Below, piece by piece: positions 5,567-12,459 of a stretch of 12,651 nucleotides of DNA; position 1 is the first letter of the stretch; the number at the start of each line of letters is the position of its first letter. This DNA is from an uncultured Collinsella sp. (GTDB lineage: Bacteria; Actinomycetota; Coriobacteriia; Coriobacteriales; Coriobacteriaceae): contig CAKUFW010000058.1 of NCBI GenBank assembly GCA_934650975.1, positions 1 to 12,651 of the forward strand, written 5' to 3'. Under the pieces are notes generated by a model, which saw only the letters and a program-made list of their open reading frames with translations, did not search any database and had not been told where the DNA came from. The position numbers and the translations under genes were made by a program.

Positions 5567-6994
5567 ATGGCAGTAGATAACAAGCAGATTGCCACCGATG
5601 TCCTCGAGCTCGTGGGCGGTGCGGAGAACGTCACCGTCGCCACCAACTGCATGACGCGCCTGCGTCTGACGCTCAAGGACAACAACAAGGCCGACGTGGA
5701 GAAGATCAAGAAGGTCAAGGGTGTTCTGGGTTGCCAGTTCGCCGGCAGCCAGCTCCAGGTCATCATCGGCCAGAACGTGCCCAAGGTGCTTGCCGAGTTC
5801 GTCGCCATCTCCGGCGTCAAGCAGGGTGCCGCGGTCGACGAGAACCTCGACGCTCCCAAGGAGAAGTTCGAGCTCAAGAACCTGCCCAACATCATCCTCG
5901 ACTATCTGTCGGGCTCCATGACCCAGCTGATCCCGCTGCTCATGGCCGGCGGTCTGTTCCGCACCATCGCTGCGGTTCTCGGCCCCACCATGCTCGGCGT
6001 CCTTTCCGACACCGATCCGACCTACACGTTCCTCTACACCACCCTGTACGAGGCCACGTTTACCTTTATCCCCATCTACCTGGGCTATGCCGCTGCTAAG
6101 AAGCTCGGCGCCTCCCCGGTTCTGGGCATGCTCCTCGGCGGCGCCCTCATGGCCCCGTCCGTCGTGAGCGTCGCGACCCAGGAGGGCGGCGGAATCATCT
6201 CCGTCTACGGCATCCAGATCGCCGCTGCCAACTATCAGCAGTCCGTCCTGCCGATCATCCTTTCGGTGCCTGTCCTCTACTTCGTCGAGAAGTTCTTTAA
6301 GAAGGTCATGCCCGACGTGCTGTCCACGGTCTTTACGCCGTTCTGCACCATGATCGTCACTATCCCCATCGCCTTCATCGTCCTTGCCCCGGTCGGTAAC
6401 GAGATCGGTAACGTCATCGCCAACGCCCTTTTTGGCCTGGCTGACATGGGTGGCTTCGGTGTCCTGATCGTTATGGCCGTCCTCGGCGCCTTCTGGCAGC
6501 TCTTCGTGGTCTGCGGCATGCACATGCCCGTCATCCTGCTCGCTCAGGTTCAGATCATCGCCGCCGGTTACGATCCCTTCGTCTTCGTTTCCACCAACTG
6601 CGCTATGGCCGCTGTCTGGGGCTGCGCCTTCGGTGCCTTCCTTAAGATGAAGAACCCCGACGAGAAGTCCCTCGCCATCGGTTACGTCATCTCCGCTATC
6701 GCCGGCGGCGTTACCGAGCCTGCGCTCTTCGGTATCCTCATGCGCTTCCGTCGCACCATGCTCGGCATGTTCATCGGCGGTTCCATCGGCGCCGTGTTCT
6801 CCGGCCTCATGGGTGTTACCTACTACCTCGCCGGTGGCGCCTCCAACTTCCTGGTCTTCACCAACTACCTGCAGGGTGGCCAGATGAACACCGTCTGGGC
6901 TATCGTCGGCATGGCGATCTCCTTTGTCATCGCCGCCATCGTGGTCTTCCTGACCGGCTTCTCCAAGGAGGAGCTTGCCGAGATGGAGGCCTAA
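5567..6994 (+). CDS. PTS sugar transporter EIIBC (glucose superfamily)
   Basis: The protein has 475 residues from ATG 5567, with GGGGAGGGG six bases upstream; the in-frame ATG at 5552 overlaps that site and is rejected. Residues 1-85 form a IIB domain with phospho-acceptor Cys28 in NCMTRLRL. An approximately 20-residue linker leads to a IIC domain (about 105-465) with multiple hydrophobic helices and the conserved GVTEPALFG loop (381-389) that contacts sugar. No IIA domain is fused, so phosphate must come from a separate IIA-Glc-like protein. The architecture fits MurP (MurNAc), ScrA (sucrose) and TreB (trehalose) types. NCMTRLRL resembles MurP most in my recollection, but substrate cannot be assigned. 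Strong C-ending codon bias suggests high expression. It diverges from the esterase gene and ends at a strong terminator. Confidence 0.93.
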   Translation: MAVDNKQIATDVLELVGGAENVTVATNCMTRLRLTLKDNNKADVEKIKKVKGVLGCQFAGSQLQVIIGQNVPKVLAEFVAISGVKQGAAVDENLDAPKEKFELKNLPNIILDYLSGSMTQLIPLLMAGGLFRTIAAVLGPTMLGVLSDTDPTYTFLYTTLYEATFTFIPIYLGYAAAKKLGASPVLGMLLGGALMAPSVVSVATQEGGGIISVYGIQIAAANYQQSVLPIILSVPVLYFVEKFFKKVMPDVLSTVFTPFCTMIVTIPIAFIVLAPVGNEIGNVIANALFGLADMGGFGVLIVMAVLGAFWQLFVVCGMHMPVILLAQVQIIAAGYDPFVFVSTNCAMAAVWGCAFGAFLKMKNPDEKSLAIGYVISAIAGGVTEPALFGILMRFRRTMLGMFIGGSIGAVFSGLMGVTYYLAGGASNFLVFTNYLQGGQMNTVWAIVGMAISFVIAAIVVFLTGFSKEELAEMEA

Positions 6995-7035
6995 GGCCAA
7001 GCCATTTGGTCGACTACGACCTTACCTACACGACA

Positions 7036-7072
7036 GGGCCCCGTCAGGCGCAAGCCCGGCGGGGCCCTTTTT
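7036..7072 (+). terminator. Rho-independent terminator after the EIIBC gene
   Basis: GGGCCCCG (7036-7043) pairs perfectly with CGGGGCCC (7060-7067), followed directly by TTTTT. It lies 41 bases after the EIIBC stop and should separate it from the DUF4038 gene, which then needs its own promoter or read-through. Confidence 0.9.
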
Positions 7073-7132
7073 GCAAGGTAGACTGGTTGGGGCGGGGGAG
7101 TCCCGCCTGCCAGGGCTTGCTAAGCGTCAGGG

Positions 7133-7159
7133 GCTTTCGCACGGGGTTATCGCGAAAGC
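7133..7159 (+). promoter_or_regulatory. leader hairpin upstream of the DUF4038 gene
   Basis: GCTTTCGC (7133-7140) and GCGAAAGC (7152-7159) form a perfect eight-pair stem with an 11-base loop. It lies 45 bases before the start codon. No T-tract follows. It may be a leader structure or a dyad binding site; no confident promoter was found next to it. Confidence 0.35.
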
Positions 7160-7203
7160 TTCTGCCGGTTCGCAATTCCTTTATCGAGCGAAAGGACATG
7201 CAG

Positions 7204-8517
7204 ATGAGTTTGGGAAAGCTGACCGTTAACGGTCGTAGGGATGGCTTTTTGTGCGACGGCAAGCCGTTCTTTTGGTTTGCCGATACGTGCTGGAGCGCGT
7301 TTACGAGCATTGCCGAGGCGGATTGGGATTACTACCTGACCCGCCGTGCCGAGCAGGGCATGAACGTGCTGCAGATCAACACGCTGCCGCAGTGGGACCG
7401 CTGCTGTCCCGATCTGGGCATTTGGCCCTATGCCAGCGAGGACGGCGTGCATTTTGATTGGTCCCATCCCAACCAGGCGTACTGGGATCGTGCGGCCGAC
7501 ATGTGCCGTACTGCCGTCGAGCACGGCATTCGTCCGGCACTTGTCCTTATGTGGTGCAATTACGTGCCCGGTACCTGGGGCGCTAAGATTGCCGAGCGCT
7601 GCGGTGCCGAGGTCATGCCGCGCGAGGAGGTTCGCGCCCACGTTGCCCGCGTCGTTGAGAACCTGGGCGAGTTCGATCCCGTCTACGTGGTGACGGGCGA
7701 CACCGACTTTGCGAGCGACGAGGCCATCGCCTATTACGAGGATGCGCTCGATGAGGTCGTGAAGCGCGCGCCCGAGGCCCTGCGCACCATGCACATCAAC
7801 CGCGGCAACCGCACCATCCCGGCACAGTTTGTCGATCGCCTGGACTTTTACATGTTCCAGCCCGGCCACAACTACGAGGGCCAGCCCGAGGCCTGGCAGC
7901 TGCCGCGGGACTTTATCGCCAACTACCCCAAAAAGCCGATGGTCAACTCCGAGCCTTGCTACGAGCAGATGGGTGCCTCGCGCAACGTGTACTGGCGCTT
8001 TACGGCGCAGGATTGCCGCGCGAGCGTATGGTCATCGATTCTTGCCGGCGCGAGCGCGGGCGTGACCTACGGTGCGCACGGCGTTTGGAATTGGCAGACG
8101 TCGCGCAGCCAGGGCTCGGTGCTGGGTGAGGGCTTCGACATGCCCTTCCGTTGGCAGGAGTGCCTGCAGTTCCCGGGCGTGTGGGACTTTGGCGCGATCG
8201 AGCACACGCTTGCCGGGCTGGGCGCCACGGCGGCCGACGATGCGCTTGCCGTGGTTCCGGCACAGGAGCTGCTCGACGATGCCCGCGAGGCCATCCGCGT
8301 GGCGCGCGTTGGCGAGCGTGTCGTCGTCTATCTGCCGCGCACCACGGCGCTCAAGTTTAAGCTCGACGGCGCGCGTGGCTGGACGGCGACGGTTCTCGAC
8401 ATGGAGAACAAGCACATCGCCAAGCTGCCCGTGCGCGATAACGGCGACGGCACCGTGCGCGTGGCCCAGCACCCCTTTGAGCACGACGCCCTGGTGATCC
8501 TGGCCCCCGAGCGCTAA
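7204..8517 (+). CDS. DUF4038 apiosidase-like glycoside hydrolase
   Basis: The protein has 437 residues. ATG 7204 is preferred over ATG 7198 because AAAGGA (7191-7196) lies seven bases before it but only one before the other; longer upstream starts would run through the terminator. The N-terminus has the DUF4038 signature: NGRRDGFLCDGKPFFWFADTCW (split here at residues 9-18 and 19-30). A TIM-barrel follows with TGDTDF (164-169), NSEPCYE (248-254, Glu250 a candidate catalytic residue) and YGAHGVWNW (289-297). Residues from about 345 form a small beta-sandwich like the C-terminal domain often paired with DUF4038. There is no signal peptide, unlike many secreted members, so it probably cleaves an imported glycoside. 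Family members include apiosidases acting on plant glycosides and pectin side chains, but the substrate here is unknown. Confidence 0.85.
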   Translation: MSLGKLTVNGRRDGFLCDGKPFFWFADTCWSAFTSIAEADWDYYLTRRAEQGMNVLQINTLPQWDRCCPDLGIWPYASEDGVHFDWSHPNQAYWDRAADMCRTAVEHGIRPALVLMWCNYVPGTWGAKIAERCGAEVMPREEVRAHVARVVENLGEFDPVYVVTGDTDFASDEAIAYYEDALDEVVKRAPEALRTMHINRGNRTIPAQFVDRLDFYMFQPGHNYEGQPEAWQLPRDFIANYPKKPMVNSEPCYEQMGASRNVYWRFTAQDCRASVWSSILAGASAGVTYGAHGVWNWQTSRSQGSVLGEGFDMPFRWQECLQFPGVWDFGAIEHTLAGLGATAADDALAVVPAQELLDDAREAIRVARVGERVVVYLPRTTALKFKLDGARGWTATVLDMENKHIAKLPVRDNGDGTVRVAQHPFEHDALVILAPER

Positions 8518-8599
8518 CGCCCGAGTTTCGATCTCGAGCTTCACCCTTCGGCCCGGGTACCTCCCCTTTCTCCGACACAACAGCTCAGTCCCCTTTATA

Positions 8600-8666
8600 A
8601 GTTGCGGTGGAATAGTTCCTAAATGACAGCCCGGGCCGGCCAAACAAGAACTATTTCACCGCAACT
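8600..8666. repeat. inverted-repeat element (AGTTGCGGTG arms)
   Basis: Arms 8600-8618 and 8648-8666 are 19-bp reverse complements with one mismatch (AGTTGCGGTGGAATAGTTC against AGTTGCGGTGAAATAGTTC). The 29-base loop contains an eight-base GCCCGGGC palindrome. It lies between the DUF4038 and LuxR-type genes. A partial relic of one arm, AGTTGCGGGGAAT, occurs at 11444-11456, consistent with a dispersed intergenic family. There is no T-tract. It may act as a 3'-end hairpin, but most likely it is a small non-autonomous palindromic element. Confidence 0.7.
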
Positions 8667-8735
8667 GCTGTCTCGGGCGGTCGAGGACAAATGCGTAACA
8701 GCTCGGGTGTCGCGTGGATACTAGGACCCGTTCTC

Positions 8736-8741
8736 TATTAA
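8736..8741 (+). promoter_or_regulatory. -10 candidate (TATTAA) for the LuxR-type gene
   Basis: TATTAA lies in an otherwise GC-rich stretch. It overlaps the approach to an upstream ATG at 8743, so a transcript starting about seven bases later would exclude that ATG and favour the start at 8779. No convincing -35 is seen. Confidence 0.3.
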
Positions 8742-8778
8742 AATGGTTCTCCGGACATCTAAGCGGCTGGGGGTTACC

Positions 8779-10323
8779 ATGAGGGACCTGGGAAATACAA
8801 CCGCATACCTGCGCCGGGGCATACGGGAAATTCTGTGCCTGGCGCTTTTCTTTTTCACGTTTTTGGCCGGCAAGTACTTCTTTGACCTGCGCGTGGCCGA
8901 ATTTGTGCCGTCAAGCGAGGTCGTCATCTACGAGAGCATTATCCTCGGTTCGAGTGCGATCGGCTATTTCGTGCGTCCCATCCTGTACTATCGCCGGCCC
9001 CAAGCAATCGATACGATAAGCGAAATCACGGGCGTGCTGCTGGTGTCGGCATTGCTGTTGATGGTCATGGCGGTTCGGTTTGACATGATGATCCTTGGGG
9101 CTCTGGTCGCGTGCGGCGCGCTGGGTTATTGCGGATCGGTCGTTCACGCCAACTTTGCACGCCGCTTTGCGCGGACGCCCTGTTTGGCGCGCGCAGCGGC
9201 GCTTTCCTATGCCTTGGGCGTTATGGTCCAGGTGTTCAACCATGTGGTGCTGCCCGCGGGCATTCTGCAGCAGTTTGTTCTAGTTGTCTGCGCCATCGTC
9301 CAAGTGGTGCTGCTTCACGGCGTTCGCCGCGCCAAACTGCGCGACGAGTCCGATCCCGAGTTCGATGTCGGTTTTGCCGAGCTGTCGGTCGACGCACTGG
9401 AATATGGCGCCAAATGGCAAAGCGACCCCGAGGCAAAGGCGGCGTTTCGTGCCGCCGTGGTGCGCCTGACAGTGGCGACCGCCGGTCTCACCGGCGTGTT
9501 CGCCGCCCTCAACGTGGGACTCACGATTTCTCATGCTGCCGGCGTCATCGATTTAGGCAACTGGCCGCGTCTGCTGCTGGTCGTAGGTGCTTTAGCTGCC
9601 GGCGTCCTGTACGACCTGCGCGGACGCTCGTATATGAATATCATCATGACGTGCGCCGCCATGCTGTCCGCGCTCTCATTCTTTGCACTCATCACCGACG
9701 ATAATGGTGGCAACGTGCTCGCCGCCACGATGATCTTCTACCTAGGCTCGGGCTTTTTTGTGGTGTTCTTTACCACGAAGTTCGCTGCGATTTCGATGTA
9801 TGCGCGCTGGTCGTATCTATGGCCGTGTATGGGCCGCGTCATCAACAGCATCAGCGCACTGTTGGTGACGGCACCGGCGGTGGCGATTATCTTGAGCCGG
9901 AACGTACTGGTGGCGGTGGCCGCGACGCTCGTGCTGCTTGCGGGTATTGCGATTTCGCTGTTGGGGCAGTTTGGGCGACATGTCGACGAGGCGGTGCAGC
10001 AAGGCGAGCTGGCATTTGCCACCGACGATCTTGGTGTGAGCTGCGCGCCCGATCAGGCGGACACGGTGCCCTTGGAAGCGCCGGAGCTTTCGTTTGACGA
10101 ACGACTTAATGGCTTTGTTGCCACCTTTGAGCTCACCAAGCGCGAGCGCGATGTGCTGGAGGCGCTGGTCGTATCGGACGACAGCGTGCAGGACGTGGCG
10201 GCATCGCTGTTCCTTTCGCGCTCCACACTCTATCGACACATCGCCTCGATCAACAAAAAGGTCGGCACTAACTCGCGTGTGGCGCTCGTCAGTCTCTTCT
10301 GGTCCTGGGCTCCCCAAGGCTAG
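8779..10323 (+). CDS. membrane-bound LuxR-type transcriptional regulator
   Basis: The protein has 514 residues from ATG 8779, which follows a GGGGG ribosome site at five bases; the in-frame ATG at 8743 lacks one. About 400 N-terminal residues form a polytopic membrane region of ten to twelve hydrophobic helices, MFS-like in pattern, with a soluble acidic insert near the middle (about residues 190-230). A polar linker (about 405-445) leads to a C-terminal LuxR-type helix-turn-helix at 450-514, including TKRERDVLEAL, the DVAASLFLSRSTLYRHI recognition helix region and INKKVG. Such fused membrane/LuxR regulators are abundant in Coriobacteriia, where several control neighbouring catabolic genes. 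It may sense a small molecule at the membrane and control genes in this locus; the target is inferred only from proximity. It is flanked by hairpin elements on both sides. Confidence 0.88.
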   Translation: MRDLGNTTAYLRRGIREILCLALFFFTFLAGKYFFDLRVAEFVPSSEVVIYESIILGSSAIGYFVRPILYYRRPQAIDTISEITGVLLVSALLLMVMAVRFDMMILGALVACGALGYCGSVVHANFARRFARTPCLARAAALSYALGVMVQVFNHVVLPAGILQQFVLVVCAIVQVVLLHGVRRAKLRDESDPEFDVGFAELSVDALEYGAKWQSDPEAKAAFRAAVVRLTVATAGLTGVFAALNVGLTISHAAGVIDLGNWPRLLLVVGALAAGVLYDLRGRSYMNIIMTCAAMLSALSFFALITDDNGGNVLAATMIFYLGSGFFVVFFTTKFAAISMYARWSYLWPCMGRVINSISALLVTAPAVAIILSRNVLVAVAATLVLLAGIAISLLGQFGRHVDEAVQQGELAFATDDLGVSCAPDQADTVPLEAPELSFDERLNGFVATFELTKRERDVLEALVVSDDSVQDVAASLFLSRSTLYRHIASINKKVGTNSRVALVSLFWSWAPQG

Positions 10324-10325
10324 CC

Positions 10326-10364
10326 AACCACCACAAAGGGGACAGGCACCTTTGTGGTGGTTTT
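10326..10364 (+). terminator. hairpin terminator built from a GGGGACAGG repeat
   Basis: AACCACCACAAAGG (10326-10339) pairs perfectly over 14 bases with CCTTTGTGGTGGTT (10349-10362), with a nine-base loop GGACAGGCA and a short TTTT run at 10361-10364. It begins three bases after the LuxR-type stop. The GGGGACAGGCACC centre is of the same kind as the REP-like repeats elsewhere in the window. It probably works as a terminator that has been recruited from a repeat. Confidence 0.75.
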
Positions 10365-10412
10365 GGGCCGCCGGCTTGGTAAAGCGTGCCGGCAGCGATG
10401 GGCTGGCTGCGC

Positions 10413-10418
10413 TAAACT
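10413..10418 (+). promoter_or_regulatory. -10 candidate (TAAACT) for pyrE
   Basis: TAAACT lies 35 bases before the pyrE start, between the upstream terminator and a GAGAGGAG ribosome site. No good -35 partner was found, so this is a weak call. Confidence 0.25.
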
Positions 10419-10452
10419 GTGAAGCACGAACGCCTAATCGAGAGGAGCCCGC

Positions 10453-11133
10453 ATGGAGGCTTACAAGCAAGAGTTCATCAAGTTTATGGTCGAGTCCGAC
10501 GTGCTTAAGTTTGGCAGCTTTACGCTCAAGAGCGGTCGTCAGTCCCCGTTCTTTATGAACGCCGGCGCCTACGTGACGGGCTATCAGCTCAAGAAGCTGG
10601 GCGAGTATTATGCCCAGGCCATCCACGATAACTTTGGCGACGACTTCGATGTGCTGTTTGGGCCTGCCTACAAGGGCATTCCGCTGGCTGTCGTGACCGC
10701 GATTGCCTACCACGAGCTGTATGGCAAGGAGGTCAAGTACTGCTGCGACCGCAAGGAGGCCAAGGATCACGGCGCCGACAAGGGCAACCTGCTGGGCTAC
10801 GAGCCCCAGGACGGCGACCGCGTGATCATGGTCGAGGACGTCACTACCTCGGGCAAGTCCATCGACGAGACCTATCCCAAGGTCAAGGCTGCTGCCGATG
10901 TCGAGATTAAGGGCCTGATCGTGTCCCTCAACCGCATGGAGGTCGGCAAGGGCGGCGTCACCACCGCGCAGAAGGAGATCGAGGCAAAGTACGGTTTCCC
11001 TGTCGCGAGCATCGTCTCCATGGCCGAGGTCGTCGAGACCCTCTACAACCACGAGATCGACGGCAAGGTCGTCATCGACGACGAGCTCAAGACCGCCATC
11101 GACGCCTACTACGAGCAGTACGGAGCCCGTTAG
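10453..11133 (+). CDS. pyrE: orotate phosphoribosyltransferase
   Basis: The protein has 226 residues, a normal PyrE length. It catalyses orotate plus PRPP to orotidine monophosphate and pyrophosphate, step five of de novo pyrimidine synthesis, in the cytoplasm as a dimer. The PRPP-binding signature VIMVEDVTTSGKS is at 124-136. The N-terminal FGSFTLKSGRQSPFFMN (20-36) is the conserved PyrE substrate region, and the flexible catalytic loop CDRKEAKDHG (98-107) carries the Lys and His residues expected. The start at 10453 follows GAGAGGAG at six bases. It stands alone: no other pyr gene is in the window, and it is bounded by hairpins on both sides. No PyrR-type leader was recognised. It marks the end of the accessory genes to its left. 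Confidence 0.97.
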   Translation: MEAYKQEFIKFMVESDVLKFGSFTLKSGRQSPFFMNAGAYVTGYQLKKLGEYYAQAIHDNFGDDFDVLFGPAYKGIPLAVVTAIAYHELYGKEVKYCCDRKEAKDHGADKGNLLGYEPQDGDRVIMVEDVTTSGKSIDETYPKVKAAADVEIKGLIVSLNRMEVGKGGVTTAQKEIEAKYGFPVASIVSMAEVVETLYNHEIDGKVVIDDELKTAIDAYYEQYGAR

Positions 11134-11160
11134 TTACGCGGTTTTACCAAACCGCGTAAC
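11133..11160 (+). other. perfect stem-loop overlapping the pyrE stop codon
   Basis: GTTACGCGGTTT (11133-11144) and AAACCGCGTAAC (11149-11160) form a perfect 12-pair stem with a four-base TACC loop. The left arm starts on the last base of the pyrE stop codon. No T-tract follows, so it is more likely an mRNA 3'-end stabiliser or a dyad element than a full terminator. Confidence 0.6.
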
Positions 11161-11210
11161 GGCTCGACGCTGCGCGGGCCGCATTTGGACAATCTGACGT
11201 TCAACTTCAA

Positions 11211-11243
11211 GGGCGCGACCAGAAGGTCAGCGCCCTTTCGTTT
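11211..11243 (+). terminator. Rho-independent terminator downstream of pyrE
   Basis: GGGCGCGACC (11211-11220) pairs with GGTC-A-GCGCCC (11225-11235), with one bulged A and an AGAA loop, followed by TTTCGTTT. It lies 78 bases beyond the pyrE stop and is a good terminator for that transcript. Confidence 0.8.
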
Positions 11244-11310
11244 CACGTCACCTTGCCTCAAATGCGACCCGCTCGCTGCCGTTGCCAAAACATCGGCGTT
11301 GCCTTGGTCG

Positions 11311-11358
11311 GCACTTGGGGACGTTCCTTTTCTGCCGGCAGTTTGGGACACTCCTTGC
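11311..11358. repeat. 48-bp intergenic repeat, copy 2
   Basis: This is the same element as at 1873-1920, in the same orientation, with five differences: one G/A, one T/C and three in the four bases that follow the TGCCGGCA palindrome. It lies in the gene-free stretch between pyrE and the RpiR-type gene. The flanks are unrelated to those of copy 1, which fits dispersal of a discrete unit. Confidence 0.75.
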
Positions 11359-11365
11359 ACCAGAT

Positions 11366-11401
11366 TCTAATAACGAGTTTAAGGCGTAAATGGTTATTAG
11401 A
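11366..11401. other. AT-rich inverted repeat of unknown role
   Basis: TCTAATAAC (11366-11374) and GTTATTAGA (11393-11401) are perfect nine-base inverted arms around an 18-base spacer. It is immediately followed by GTTCA-CA-TGAAC (11402-11413). These may be regulator sites or part of a repeat; no gene start lies close by. Confidence 0.4.
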
Positions 11402-11477
11402 GTTCACATGAACAGTCTAACGACGAAAAGTCGCGCTTACAGAAGTTGCGGGGAATGGAGGAAAACGTACCATCCAG

Positions 11478-11576
11478 AATGAGCGTGGATAATCTTCCGC
11501 TTTTGGCCCGTATGCGGGCTCAAAGTGGGAGATTATCCACTCTCGTTAGATAAGTGTCCGAAAATCCACGCTCGTT
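11478..11576. repeat. repeat cluster with three ATCCAC-CTC motifs and a long hairpin
   Basis: The 13-base motif ATCCAC[GT]CTC[GA]TT occurs three times: inverted at 11478-11490, then direct at 11535-11547 and 11564-11576. The inverted copy can pair with the first direct copy through GTGGATAATCT (11485-11495) and AGATTATCCAC (11530-11540), with the stem extended inward to GCCCG/CGGGC. It can also pair with the second through GAGCGTGGAT (11481-11490) and ATCCACGCTC (11564-11573). The two foldings exclude each other. The cluster ends one base before the stop of the RpiR-type gene and may shape its mRNA 3' end. Confidence 0.7.
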
Positions 11577-12431
11577 TTACTTCAGGCCCGGCAGGCGGGT
11601 GTAGGGGAATGAGCGCTCTAGGAACTCGGCGCAGCGGGTGTAGTCTTTGGCGAAGTAGCTGCTGTAGAGTGAATCGAGCACGTATTGCACGGCGATGTGG
11701 CTGGCGAACTGCGTGATGCGGTGCGTCATGCTCTCGTGGTCGCTCACCGTGAGGTAGGCGGCAAAGCCGGGATGAATCCGCGCGCAATACGGTGTGCCGA
11801 TGACAATGACGGGAACATGTCGGCTGCTGAGGATCGGCAAGATTTCCTTGAGGTTGGGCGCGAGACCGCTGTAGGAGATGACGATTGCCGCATGGTCGGG
11901 GCCCGAGGCGAGCGCCGTGCGTACCTGGGCTTCGACGCCGTCGTAGCACGTTGCGCTCTTGCCGGCCGAAAGCAAGCGGTCGCGGAACATCCCCGCTGGA
12001 TAGAGGTTGTGCGAGCCCGTGTAGATATCGACCTGCCGTGCCTTCACGATCAGTTTGGCGGCGTGGTCGAGCTGCATGGGGTCGAGCATCTCCTGTGTCT
12101 CGGCCAGCGTGGTCTGGTAGAGACCCTCCATGCGTTCCATAACCTGTGCAGGCGTGGATGTGGCATCGAAGGGAAAGTTGATATCCACGTCGCGGCGGTT
12201 GCCCGCCTCGGTCGCCAGGCGGATGAGCTCGACCTTGAGGTCCTTAAAGCCCTCGAGGCCGAGCTTTTTGCAAAAGCGGTGCACGCTCGCGACCGAAATG
12301 TTGGTGCGTGCGGCGAACTCCTTAATGGACAGTCCACGGATTTCCTCGCCCATGGCAAGGGCCGAGATGCCGAGTTGCTGTTCGGTGGGGGTAAGGCCCT
12401 GCGCCTCGGAAATCTTGCGTTTGATATCCAT
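11577..12431 (-). CDS. RpiR/MurR-family transcriptional regulator with SIS domain
   Basis: The protein has 284 residues from ATG 12431, preceded by GGGAG; an in-frame TTG at 12461 would add ten residues and has no better ribosome site. Residues 1-75 form the RpiR-type helix-turn-helix (IKEFAARTNISVASVHRFC, 37-54, spans the recognition helix). A linker follows, and residues about 120-255 form a SIS sugar-phosphate-binding domain with VDIYTGSHN (134-142) and VISYSG (184-189). Such regulators sense phosphosugars such as MurNAc-6-P or amino-sugar phosphates and mostly repress nearby sugar genes. It is transcribed divergently from the gene that begins at 12634, its most likely target. It could also act on the PTS operator region at 5056-5566, since EIIBC would yield a phosphosugar, but nothing in the sequence proves that. 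Confidence 0.9.
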   Translation of the reverse strand: MDIKRKISEAQGLTPTEQQLGISALAMGEEIRGLSIKEFAARTNISVASVHRFCKKLGLEGFKDLKVELIRLATEAGNRRDVDINFPFDATSTPAQVMERMEGLYQTTLAETQEMLDPMQLDHAAKLIVKARQVDIYTGSHNLYPAGMFRDRLLSAGKSATCYDGVEAQVRTALASGPDHAAIVISYSGLAPNLKEILPILSSRHVPVIVIGTPYCARIHPGFAAYLTVSDHESMTHRITQFASHIAVQYVLDSLYSSYFAKDYTRCAEFLERSFPYTRLPGLK

Positions 12432-12459
12432 GCGAACTCCCGCACTCACTAAACCGACC

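Noticed and set aside
5522..7000. 492-codon open frame antisense to the EIIBC gene
   Set aside because: It is a low-complexity product rich in Asp, Glu, Gly and His, the complement of a strongly C-ending-biased gene; the opposite strand encodes an unmistakable PTS protein.
7006..7203. N-terminal extension of the DUF4038 protein
   Set aside because: It would translate through a strong Rho-independent terminator and a leader hairpin; the ribosome site supports ATG 7204.
9817..11052. 411-codon minus-strand open frame across the LuxR-type gene and pyrE
   Set aside because: It spans a hairpin terminator and two well-identified plus-strand genes.
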